The position numbers and the translations under genes are program-made. Shown piece after piece: positions 1 to 7,396 of a stretch of 25,274 nt of DNA. Numbering within the stretch: position 1 is the first letter of the stretch; each line of letters starts with the position of its first letter. The notes below the pieces were generated by a model. The model did not search any database. It was given only the letters and a program-made list of their open reading frames with translations, and was not told where the DNA came from. Source of the DNA: a virus. The DNA lies in the IMG/VR virus record IMGVR_UViG_3300037071_001442, positions 1 to 25,274 of that record; one strand, 5' to 3'.

Positions 1-155
1 GTTTGAATCCCTTGTAATCCCGCGCTTATATTACCTGTTTGGTTAAAATAACAACAGCCATTACTTTGACCAGCAATAATTATAAGATACCCTGCTTTAC
101 ACAAGTTACTATTCGTGTTTGGGATTGGTGAACTATTTACGTTTGCTTCTGCCAT
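1..155 (-). CDS. SGNH/SASA-type carbohydrate esterase, N-terminal fragment (cut by window edge)
   Basis: Only the first 51 codons lie in the window; the frame is open to base 1. After about 20 polar residues it reads LIIIAGQSNGCC, and IAGQSN is the block I nucleophile motif of the sialate-O-acetylesterase/carbohydrate-esterase branch of SGNH hydrolases (PF03629-like), in which the Ser acts as nucleophile. The ATG overlaps the stop codon of the upstream lectin gene as TAATG, so the two are probably translated together. Being last in a tail/adhesin run suggests a virion-borne deacetylase acting on host surface polysaccharide; this is inferred. The other catalytic residues (Asp, His) lie outside the window and cannot be checked. 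Confidence 0.72.
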   Translation of the reverse strand, partial: MAEANVNSSPIPNTNSNLCKAGYLIIIAGQSNGCCYFNQTGNISAGLQGIQ

Positions 156-889
156 TAGAAAGGATATTGTATGCCAGTGCCACTATTGTACAAAGTAGCT
201 ACTTCAGCAGTGGTTAACGCTCGACTCCATATTCCAATTTCATCTAAACGTCCGCCAAAAGCATTACTACTTCCAGCAAAACTGAATAAGTGTAAATTTC
301 CTGATGCTGACGCAAGTGTCTGAACTGTTGCCTGAGTTGTAATATTTGCGCCATTCAAATAAGATTTAAATGTAGCGCCATCGTATGTATAAACAATATG
401 ATTCCATGCTGAAACCGTTGGAACCAAATCACTATATGTCAAAAATGTTGTGCTTCTTGCGTAAAACTGTACTTTACCAGCAGTATATCCATAAATAATT
501 GAATAATCATTGTCGGTACTGCCAGCATTAAGTTTACTTAAAATATATGTATTAGTGTTTCCTGCATTTGGATATACCCACAAAGAAAAAGAAAATGCTG
601 TTGTGAGATTTAAACTAACAGAATTTGGAATATTTATATCTTGAGTAAACGCTCCGTTGTTATAAGCTCCTTGATTTATCTTACCTTGAGGGACACCAAA
701 AGACACACTTGCCGCCGCAACTCCATTATTAGTGCCAGTAGCATCTGTCGCGTTACCGTCCATTTTATAATAACTAACTATACCACTCAACACTGAACTT
801 AAAGAACCATCGCTATAATTCAAAACTTCAGCGTATCCTGTGCCAGAATTTTTTATTGTTGTAGGTACATCAACTTGTTGATTAGCCAT
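155..889 (-). CDS. LamG-like (concanavalin A-like) lectin-domain phage surface protein
   Basis: 244 aa. Residues about 36-240 form a recognisable LamG-like jelly-roll (Laminin_G_3 type). It opens with SYYKMDGNATD (39-49), continues with FSFSLWVYP (99-107), ILSK (116-119), WNHIVYTYDG (162-171) and YLNG (177-180), and closes with GRLDEIGIWSRAL (213-225) and an EVATLYNSG end. In this family the sandwich binds glycans or serves as a structural module in adhesins. There is no signal peptide, as expected for a phage structural protein. The first 35 residues may anchor it to the tail or head. The gene lies 2 bp after the preceding gene and overlaps the esterase gene, so a lectin plus esterase receptor-binding pair is likely. 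A head-fibre role is the main alternative. Confidence 0.85.
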   Translation of the reverse strand: MANQQVDVPTTIKNSGTGYAEVLNYSDGSLSSVLSGIVSYYKMDGNATDATGTNNGVAAASVSFGVPQGKINQGAYNNGAFTQDINIPNSVSLNLTTAFSFSLWVYPNAGNTNTYILSKLNAGSTDNDYSIIYGYTAGKVQFYARSTTFLTYSDLVPTVSAWNHIVYTYDGATFKSYLNGANITTQATVQTLASASGNLHLFSFAGSSNAFGGRLDEIGIWSRALTTAEVATLYNSGTGIQYPF

Positions 890-891
890 TG

Positions 892-1281
892 TTATCTTTT
901 AAATACAAAAATTGCTGATATTGTTCCTGTTGTGTTTGCTCCTTTTGCCCAATTAGCGCGAATATACTCTCCTGTAAAGGCCGTATAACGAATCATATTA
1001 GAAGATGTTCCAATTGCAACCGTAATAGTTGCGCCCGAAATGTCATTCCAGTTTGTTCCGTCATTGCTATCCTGAAGTTTTATAACCCCGTCCGATGCGT
1101 CTAATCCTGTTGCTATAAATTGCAAAGAAGCAAATGTGTATATTTTACCAGCATCTTGATACGTCCCAGCTGTATTGTTTGCATTTGCGGCTGTTGCTGC
1201 GGCAATTGGCTGAGATTTAGCTCCTCCAAAAAGATTTAAAATGCCTACTAATATTGAATTTAATACTTTTGAATTGTCCAT
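892..1281 (-). CDS. small beta-rich structural/decoration protein
   Basis: 129 aa. A short hydrophobic stretch near the N-terminus (LNSILVGILNLFGGA, about 7-21) is followed by an Ala/Thr-rich linker and a beta-rich region. The phrase IKLQDSNDGTNWNDISG is typical of beta-sandwich domains in phage structural proteins, where a per-sample 'SNDGTNW' strand recurs. Function is inferred from this style of sequence and from the position between a fibre-like protein and a lectin; no catalytic motif is visible. The N-terminal segment could be an anchoring helix. A terminator sits directly upstream, so the gene may need its own promoter or readthrough. Confidence 0.75.
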   Translation of the reverse strand: MDNSKVLNSILVGILNLFGGAKSQPIAAATAANANNTAGTYQDAGKIYTFASLQFIATGLDASDGVIKLQDSNDGTNWNDISGATITVAIGTSSNMIRYTAFTGEYIRANWAKGANTTGTISAIFVFKR

Positions 1282-1293
1282 TTTACTTTATTT

Positions 1294-1315
1294 AAAAAAG
1301 GGGTTTTTACGCCCC
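1294..1315 (-). terminator. Rho-independent terminator after the fibre-like gene
   Basis: Read leftward, GGGG (1315-1312), an 8-base loop and CCCC (1303-1300) are followed by six T residues. It lies 10 bases beyond the stop of the gene ending at 1325. The stem is short, so termination may be partial. Confidence 0.65.
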
Positions 1316-1324
1316 TAATTAATA

Positions 1325-2020
1325 TTAATTACTAAAAGGTGTTGCGATTGTTCCAGTTCCTAAAGTAACTCCAGACACACTCCATTGAGTTGCTGAAATC
1401 ATAGTAAACTCTAACCATCCGCCAATTAATCCACCAGTTGTAGTAGCGTTTAATGTTAATGTTTTATTAGCTGTAGACGCCGCGAATAGCGCATCATTTG
1501 TAGCGTTGGGAGCCGCGATAGTTCCATATACGCCGCCTAAAAACACATCTGACCCTGTTGTATTAACCACATAAGTACCACCAGCAGTTACGGCTTTAAT
1601 CACCTTAACCTTAAACATAGTACCAACTCCACCCGCTGTACAAGCTGGTAACGTAATAGTGTTTGCTACAGTAGTTGTGGTCGCGTTAGCTAAAAAAACT
1701 GACCCGCTTGCTGTAATAGCAGGAGATAAGTTTAATAGCCAAGGTGTAACTGGCGCTTGTAAAGAAGTTCCTGCTCCGCTTGTTCTTGGAGTAATAGTAT
1801 CTGTAGTAACACCAGCTGCGTTTGAAAACGTCTCTGTACCACTATGGGTATTAGTCCCCGTAAAAGCAATATTGTTATCGGAAATGTCAGTTGTAATTGC
1901 CGTTTGAATTGCCGTGTCCATTTGACCCTTGCTTACACCATCAGTAGCCAAAACACCATCAGCTACATTTTGTTGTTTTTTTCCGTGAAAGTCAAATCCA
2001 CTTGAATTTTCTGTTATCAT
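1325..2020 (-). CDS. tail- or head-fibre-like structural protein
   Basis: 231 aa, rich in Thr, Ala, Gly and Asn, with no Cys-based or catalytic motif beyond one isolated Cys. The start (GKKQQNVADGVLATDGVSKGQMD, about 13-35, cited here by position) resembles the KIQNVADP..DAVTKKYVD opening common to phage fibres. The segment FTGTNTHSGTETFSN (about 53-67) is the 'theme-variant' style of fibre repeats. The C-terminal part is a Thr/Gly-rich beta-strand region. It probably forms a trimeric fibre on head or tail; which one cannot be told from sequence. A-rich sequence, not a Shine-Dalgarno site, precedes the ATG. Terminators lie on both sides. Confidence 0.78.
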   Translation of the reverse strand: MITENSSGFDFHGKKQQNVADGVLATDGVSKGQMDTAIQTAITTDISDNNIAFTGTNTHSGTETFSNAAGVTTDTITPRTSGAGTSLQAPVTPWLLNLSPAITASGSVFLANATTTTVANTITLPACTAGGVGTMFKVKVIKAVTAGGTYVVNTTGSDVFLGGVYGTIAAPNATNDALFAASTANKTLTLNATTTGGLIGGWLEFTMISATQWSVSGVTLGTGTIATPFSN

Positions 2021-2035
2021 AATTTTATGTTTTAT

Positions 2036-2062
2036 AAAAAAGGGCAGGTTTTTTGCCTACCC
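2036..2062 (-). terminator. Rho-independent terminator after the 550-aa structural gene
   Basis: Read leftward, GGGTAGG (2062-2056) pairs with CCTGCCC (2048-2042; 7 bp with one G-T pair) and is followed by TTTTTT. It begins 29 bases past the stop codon at 2091. Confidence 0.8.
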
Positions 2063-2090
2063 TTTTTAAGATTATTGAATTATTTAATTA

Positions 2091-3743
2091 CTAAGAAATT
2101 AATTTGTCATCAGCTACAGCAAAGAATTCTCCAATAGAACAAGCTGGATCACCACCGCCAATATTAACTATTTGATAAAAAGGAATCATTTCATCCCCAG
2201 CATCAAAAATTAAAGCAGTAGTACCAACTGAATAAATTGGATAAGATGTACCGTTAACAAAAGCTGTTACGCTTCCGTCTAAAGCTACTTTTAACCAAAC
2301 TAATACAGAAACTCCATCAGAAGGAGCAACAGCAGAAATTGCTTGTAAAGTCGTGCCACCATTAATGTTAGCGCGAGTTGCAAACAAGTCACCGTTAATC
2401 CATGTTGTACCAGCAGCCGAACTACCGTTACCAATAGTTGCATAATCAGTATAGTTATTAATAACCGCACCGTAAACAGCTTTTTTACGGAAACCAACCA
2501 TAAAGGCAGCATCAGTATAATCACCCATCACATAACGTGCAGCTACCATAAATGGAGCTTTTCCTACCACAAATGATTGATCTCCTAATGTTTGTTGATT
2601 TGCTGATGTATGAGAACCTTCAGTTGCCGTATCATCTTGGTCAATTAACAATCCTGTTGCATCCAATACTGGAGCTACAATTGTTTGTGTGCCAATATTT
2701 GTACGGTTTAACGGAGTGTAACCATATTGCCAGCCTAAGGTATCAGCAGTTCCTGTTGGAGCCGCTCCTAATGGGTCTTGAAATACAATTGGACGGTCAA
2801 ACCATTCTTGAACACAAGAAGCGTCAGCAGAATAAACTTGAACCATTAATTTATGAAATACGCGTTCAATAGCTTTAAAGCCAGCTAAATTTGTAGTAGC
2901 CGAACCAGTGCCGTTATCAACCCATACAGTTTTTAACTTCTGAATAAGAGCGTCTTGACCAGTTTGGTTATGAGCCGCTGCTGTATTAAATGAATTAATC
3001 ACAAAAGCCTCATAAATTTGACCAGAAACAGCACCTAAACCAGCGGTTGTTAAAGGAGGAGCAATTAAAGTACCTTGAATTAAGTTACCGTACATGAAAT
3101 CCATTACTGGCTTACCGTTAGCTAAATCAGCACCTACACCAAAAGCATAAACTGCCGCTGTTGTAACCGCGATGTTATTTGTAGCGTAACCAGTTCCATC
3201 ATTGTTTTGCCAGATTTGAACTGTTGATTTACCCATACGGCCACTTTGACCTTGAGCGTAAAGTAAGTTAGCGTCATTGTTCAATAATGGATTATAACCA
3301 GCGTCATCAGTAAAAGTAAAAGTACCATTACTTGTAACAGCCGCTACGCCATAATTTGAAGGATCGGCATTAATTTTAGCCACGATTTGAGTAGCAATGT
3401 ACTCTCTGCGTAACTGAGCCGTTGTACCTTCAACAGCCAAAGAAAGGCTTGTTTTGTAAGAATACAGCTTTAAAGGAGATTCAGAACCAGAGATATTACG
3501 TCTTGAGTCGCCGATTAATACTCCATAAACTGTACTTCCAACTGGAACCCATGTAGTATCTACACCTCCAATTGTTACTACTTGTGGTACTTCAGCTTTA
3601 TATTTAATCTGCTTAATAGAAGATAGTAATTTCTTCCATGTAGCACTTAAACCAGCTATGGTGATGTACCCACCACTGCTTTGTACGTCAGTCGCTGCGG
3701 ACGTGCGTAACAAAACTGCTTCGTTAATTTGTTGTTTTGCCAT
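2091..3743 (-). CDS. large virion structural protein (550 aa), exact role unknown
   Basis: The protein is beta-rich with few charged residues, as virion proteins often are. Residues about 100-160 include AQLRREYIATQIVAKINADP and then TSNGTFTFTDDAG. This pairing of an 'AxxIxAKINAD' helix with a 'GTFTFT' strand recurs in tail-tube, sheath and decoration proteins. The C-terminal third has repeated short strands ending with FDAGDEMIPFYQIVNIGGG. I cannot assign it with certainty; a head-decoration, tail or ring/muzzle protein are all possible. A weak -7-like box (TATATTTA, leftward, 3784-3777) lies 33 bases before the start, and a good terminator follows, so the gene may be its own transcription unit. 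Confidence 0.82.
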   Translation of the reverse strand: MAKQQINEAVLLRTSAATDVQSSGGYITIAGLSATWKKLLSSIKQIKYKAEVPQVVTIGGVDTTWVPVGSTVYGVLIGDSRRNISGSESPLKLYSYKTSLSLAVEGTTAQLRREYIATQIVAKINADPSNYGVAAVTSNGTFTFTDDAGYNPLLNNDANLLYAQGQSGRMGKSTVQIWQNNDGTGYATNNIAVTTAAVYAFGVGADLANGKPVMDFMYGNLIQGTLIAPPLTTAGLGAVSGQIYEAFVINSFNTAAAHNQTGQDALIQKLKTVWVDNGTGSATTNLAGFKAIERVFHKLMVQVYSADASCVQEWFDRPIVFQDPLGAAPTGTADTLGWQYGYTPLNRTNIGTQTIVAPVLDATGLLIDQDDTATEGSHTSANQQTLGDQSFVVGKAPFMVAARYVMGDYTDAAFMVGFRKKAVYGAVINNYTDYATIGNGSSAAGTTWINGDLFATRANINGGTTLQAISAVAPSDGVSVLVWLKVALDGSVTAFVNGTSYPIYSVGTTALIFDAGDEMIPFYQIVNIGGGDPACSIGEFFAVADDKLIS

Positions 3744-3810
3744 GATTTTTGTTTTTAAGTTAAATTATTAATGTTGTAAATATAACATATTTAGCAACGC
3801 TAAAGCAATG

Positions 3811-4593
3811 CTATGAAATATTTTTATTTACCTCCTTATCAACAAACATAGCTTTATTAAAGTCCGATATGTCCCCGCTCAAAATTCCCGCCACAACCCA
3901 ACACATTTTCTCCTGCACCTGTTCTGGTAAATTACTGTCCACTAAAATAGAGGTTAATATCACCTGTCCACTAGTTAAATCTTGCGTTGAATTAGTTGTA
4001 AACGTATCGGCTGGATTGTACGTAACGCCATTATATTCGCTTTGGTTAACCACCGTATAGTTTGTGAAAGGAGCTAAAACCCCCACTCCATCATCAATTA
4101 AATTGCTCTCATTGCCCATATAAAAGTTAGAGGGCGTTTTAAGATAAGTTAATTCACAAGTTGGCGTTCCTGTTGTCCCGCGATAAACTTTCCATCCAGT
4201 AGCGTCTTCTCTTTGAAAGATGTATTTATTAGTCGGCGCTGTATATGTATTTTGCAACTGCCTGTTAAGCTGATCGTCATCGGTTGGCGTTACTTCCGCT
4301 AATGTCCCGTCAATAAAGACATTCATTACCTGAAAATAATAATAGTCGGCAGGATAATTAATGTGGCTTACAATATAATCAGAGGTGGTTTGTAGCGTTG
4401 TAACGGCTGGAGTAGCGTCTGTTTTAAGAGTATATAAATACTTCCTTACTTCATCAGGTTGGTCTTTAAAAAACTCTACAATTTTCTTTTGCACCATCAC
4501 AAAAGTTATATTTATCTGATTAAAAGTAAATCGGGATGTTCTTGAGCGGTCTAAATAAGACATCACTCGTTCGTAGGAAGAAATTGCGTTCAT
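3811..4593 (-). CDS. probable head-tail connector / ring protein
   Basis: 260 aa. The N-terminal 50 residues are helical (RVMSYLDRSRTSRFTFNQIN), and are followed by YPADYYYFQVMNVFIDG (about 80-96), a pattern I associate with adaptor/ring proteins encoded downstream of the capsid gene in crAss-like and related Bacteroidota phages. The C-terminus is again helical (LPEQVQEKMCWVVAGILSGD). The position, two genes after the capsid gene, fits a connector that docks under the portal. This assignment is by context and sequence style only. The gene is bracketed by a terminator upstream (4621-4643), and a weak box TATCTTTA (4617-4610, leftward) lies 17 bases before the start. Confidence 0.72.
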   Translation of the reverse strand: MNAISSYERVMSYLDRSRTSRFTFNQINITFVMVQKKIVEFFKDQPDEVRKYLYTLKTDATPAVTTLQTTSDYIVSHINYPADYYYFQVMNVFIDGTLAEVTPTDDDQLNRQLQNTYTAPTNKYIFQREDATGWKVYRGTTGTPTCELTYLKTPSNFYMGNESNLIDDGVGVLAPFTNYTVVNQSEYNGVTYNPADTFTTNSTQDLTSGQVILTSILVDSNLPEQVQEKMCWVVAGILSGDISDFNKAMFVDKEVNKNIS

Positions 4594-4620
4594 TGTAAAT
4601 GTTTTGCCATAAAGATAAAT

Positions 4621-4643
4621 AAAAAAGGCGGTTATTAGCCGCC
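4621..4643 (-). terminator. Rho-independent terminator after the 375-aa capsid-adjacent gene
   Basis: Leftward reading gives GGCGG (4643-4639), loop CTAATAA and CCGCC (4631-4627), then TTTTTT. It is a GC-only stem in an AT-rich gap and begins about 25 bases after the stop at 4668. Confidence 0.85.
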
Positions 4644-4667
4644 CTTTAAATTTGTGTTTAATGAATG

Positions 4668-5795
4668 TTATGCTTCAGTAGCTTCTAATTTCTTAGCATC
4701 TATTTTAGCCTGTAGCGCCTCTGGTGAAATTTTAGCTACTTGCCATCCTTTCACCCCTAAAGCTTTTGCTTCAGCTCTCAAGGCTTCCATATCAACCTTT
4801 GGCGCAATGTTTTTTTCAACATCACCTGTTGATAACTTTTTTTCTCCCATCTGAGTTATTAAAGCCTCCATTTCAGCTAATCGTTTCTTTAGAGCCTCTT
4901 TTTCAGGGTCTTCGCCACCTACCATAGGTAATGAAGTGATTGGCTTAGATGTTTGCTCTAATCCTTTAGCTCTTTTATCAAGAGTAAATGTATTAATAGC
5001 CGCCGCCAAATCAGGATTCTTAACTAAATGAGCAATTGCTAATTCCTGAGTCTTACCAATGTTCATTCCGCCGTATTTAAATCCTTCCATTGGATTAAAT
5101 TCAATTACAGCCATTGACATCGCGTTTTTAAGAATAGTAAGGTAAGTTTTAGTTGGGCTGTTATACATATCCAAAAATTCCTTAGCTCTTGGAGCCTTTC
5201 CGTTAACCCCCTCTACAACGTTACACAATTCATTAGCTAATACCATCGGCGAATAAACATCAGGATTAATGCCCATATTACGAGCGCAATCCTTCAATTC
5301 TTCCCCATAAGGAAGTGACTCAATAATTTCAATAGCTTTTTTCTTATGTGAACGCGTGTCGATTTCTTTCTGAGCCGCCGCTTCTTTATCGCGCACCTTA
5401 AATCGAGGTCTGCCTTGCGTGTCTACAAATTTACCAGACTCAATAGCCTTTAATACTATGCAGCACAATTCAGCTTGCATTGGGTCAGTACGATCAAAAA
5501 AGGTATTATTACCCAATCTTAATCTTTGATACTGAATCTCCTTGCTGATATTGTGAATTCCAGTTGGTTTGCCCCAGATAATTCCAGTTTTTTTGTCTAC
5601 AAACTTTGCGTAAGACGCGTTATTAGATAGTCCGCGTTCTGAATCTGTTTTCTTTAAAGCCTCAATTTCAATCATCCCGTGTCTTGGACATATATCAGAA
5701 TTGTCAAAATTAATATGCTTGTGCTTCATTCCGTTACCATCTTGTACCCAAATGAATGGTGAAGTGGTATCTACTGTGTTATTTACGTTTTCCAT
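4668..5795 (-). CDS. capsid-adjacent structural protein with C-terminal SAP/HeH-like motif
   Basis: 375 aa. The N-terminal half is a mixed globular region with Cys and His (NSDICPRHGMIEIEALKK about 32-49, ELCCIVLKAIESGKFVDTQG about 109-128), and is followed by a helical middle. After a Pro/Gly linker comes a charged coiled-coil-like stretch (KEALKKRLAEMEALITQMGE). Residues about 336-366 (LRAEAKALGVKGW, then ISPEALQAKI) look like the helix-extended-loop-helix/SAP-like or Rho-N-like fold found at the C-terminus of some phage capsid-associated proteins, usually a small nucleic-acid or protein binding unit. It lies immediately after the capsid gene, so an auxiliary head protein is likely. The exact role is unknown. 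Confidence 0.75.
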   Translation of the reverse strand: MENVNNTVDTTSPFIWVQDGNGMKHKHINFDNSDICPRHGMIEIEALKKTDSERGLSNNASYAKFVDKKTGIIWGKPTGIHNISKEIQYQRLRLGNNTFFDRTDPMQAELCCIVLKAIESGKFVDTQGRPRFKVRDKEAAAQKEIDTRSHKKKAIEIIESLPYGEELKDCARNMGINPDVYSPMVLANELCNVVEGVNGKAPRAKEFLDMYNSPTKTYLTILKNAMSMAVIEFNPMEGFKYGGMNIGKTQELAIAHLVKNPDLAAAINTFTLDKRAKGLEQTSKPITSLPMVGGEDPEKEALKKRLAEMEALITQMGEKKLSTGDVEKNIAPKVDMEALRAEAKALGVKGWQVAKISPEALQAKIDAKKLEATEA

Positions 5796-5836
5796 TTTTT
5801 TTATGCGCCTCTCGCGCTTTTAAATTATTTAATAAA

Positions 5837-5861
5837 GGGCAATAGAGGTTTTCTACTGCCC
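5837..5861 (-). terminator. Rho-independent terminator after the major capsid gene
   Basis: Leftward, GGGCAGTAGA (5861-5852) pairs with TCTATTGCCC (5846-5837): ten base pairs including one G-T. It is followed by TTTATTAAATAATTT rather than a pure T run. It sits 10 bases past the capsid stop codon and would separate abundant capsid mRNA from downstream genes. Confidence 0.8.
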
Positions 5862-5871
5862 TAATTTATTT

Positions 5872-7362
5872 CTAGCCCTTGTAGATAATACCGCAAAGTG
5901 AAGTATTATAAACAACTAACATATCTTGTTTTAAGCAAGCGTATTTGTTAGCATCTTGTTCTGACTGTACGAAACCAGCTTTACCAGTTAAACCTAAGAA
6001 GTCAGCTTCAACCATTTTACGCGACAAGCCATTAGCCTGTTTGTGTAAAATTTCCATAGTAGGACTGTCGCCTGAACCAGACTTAGACATACCAATGAAG
6101 AAGATTGTGCTTGACATATCAGGATTACCTTGAGCGTCTAACGATGTAAACATACGAGGGTCATCAAACATTGTGTGCTTAATGAACGTACAGCTGTTAC
6201 CGTTAAGGTTAATGCGCATGAAGTTCATACCAGTTCCAGTTTTTGCTCCACCAGCTTCTTTAGAATCAAGAACAGTTTGGAATAAACTTGTATTTTGATT
6301 ACCAGAAATTGTCGGCGCAACACGCTGTAAATTAGCATAAGCAGCAGTACCACAAATACCATAGAACTCGATCTCATCAATTTGATTTGAACCAAGTTGC
6401 ATAGTCTGCATAATGTCTTCAAAGTCATCAGCAGTTGGATTTCCATCTGAACCAGAACCGTAAAGAATGTTGTTACCATTTACTTGTTGTTCGAAACCAT
6501 CACCTTGTACGATAGGGAATCCTGTTTCAGGATCGTTTCCTAAAGCAGAAGTTGTACGTAATGAACCATCAGAATTCTTCATAGAAGATACTCCGAATAA
6601 TTTATGACGCTCGTCTTCAGCTGACATGATAGCTTTTAATTGTTGTACTTTAGTGTACATCCAACCTCTTGCCATTCCTGCTGCGTTTGAATATTCATAC
6701 CATAAAATATCAGAATCAGCATCACCAGTAATGGTAGCTGTTTTACGCTGAATAGTAGTATGAGTAACAAATACATCAGGCTTTTTATCGCGAGAATAAC
6801 CACGTAATGAACCTTCACCAAATGAAGTGTGAACTGGCATACAGGTAAAAGTTCCTGTTTGAGCCGCCACATCAGTTGCATAAGCGAAAGTTGCTCCATC
6901 AACAGTTTGAAAAGTGTAAACGAATCCTGAAGTAACATTACCATTACCACCATCCATTACACGCGCTTGTAAACGAGAGTTGAACATTACAACATCACCT
7001 TGGTTAAGGTAATCGCTTTGCATTAATAATTGGAACGCTCCGCCAGTTGCAGAAGAACCAATTTGCGATAAGATAACCGCGTTAGTTTCGATACGGCCAA
7101 TCACATCAAAACGATATGCTTTATTGCCAATACCACTTCCTTTACCTACAAGGAATTTTTGCTTTGCTCCAGCTTCAGCGTTAATACCATAAGGTGTAAC
7201 TGCTCCATCTGTTAACAACGTCATAATATAACGACGATTTTTATACTCTAACCATTTACGGATTTCGGGCTTTAGCGCCTGATTCCTGATTAAGTCATTT
7301 TCATCTGTACAGGTCGGGCCAAAAGTGCCTTGTACGATGTTTATTTGTCCTTGAAGTGCCAT
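5872..7362 (-). CDS. major capsid protein
   Basis: 496 aa, with few Cys and rich in Gly, Ala, Asn and Thr. It lies two genes after the portal and next to a scaffold-like gene, with a strong terminator directly behind; length and place both fit the HK97-fold capsid protein of crAss-like and related phages (about 490-520 aa). Recognisable stretches include IRKWLEYKNRRYIMTLL (about 34-50), a Gly/Ser-rich region near 90-100, and FMRINLNGNSCTFIKHTMFDD (about 383-403). No catalytic residues are expected. The last 24 residues, ending LKQDMLVVYNTSLCGIIYKG, are strikingly shared with the N-terminus of the membrane protein at 13588-13983 (see findings). The stop is TAG whereas most neighbours use TAA. 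No promoter-like box is visible in the 34-bp gap upstream, so it may be co-transcribed with the scaffold-like gene. Confidence 0.85.
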   Translation of the reverse strand: MALQGQINIVQGTFGPTCTDENDLIRNQALKPEIRKWLEYKNRRYIMTLLTDGAVTPYGINAEAGAKQKFLVGKGSGIGNKAYRFDVIGRIETNAVILSQIGSSATGGAFQLLMQSDYLNQGDVVMFNSRLQARVMDGGNGNVTSGFVYTFQTVDGATFAYATDVAAQTGTFTCMPVHTSFGEGSLRGYSRDKKPDVFVTHTTIQRKTATITGDADSDILWYEYSNAAGMARGWMYTKVQQLKAIMSAEDERHKLFGVSSMKNSDGSLRTTSALGNDPETGFPIVQGDGFEQQVNGNNILYGSGSDGNPTADDFEDIMQTMQLGSNQIDEIEFYGICGTAAYANLQRVAPTISGNQNTSLFQTVLDSKEAGGAKTGTGMNFMRINLNGNSCTFIKHTMFDDPRMFTSLDAQGNPDMSSTIFFIGMSKSGSGDSPTMEILHKQANGLSRKMVEADFLGLTGKAGFVQSEQDANKYACLKQDMLVVYNTSLCGIIYKG

Positions 7363-7396
7363 AATTTGTTTTTAGTTTTTGAGTTAATTAAAGTTT

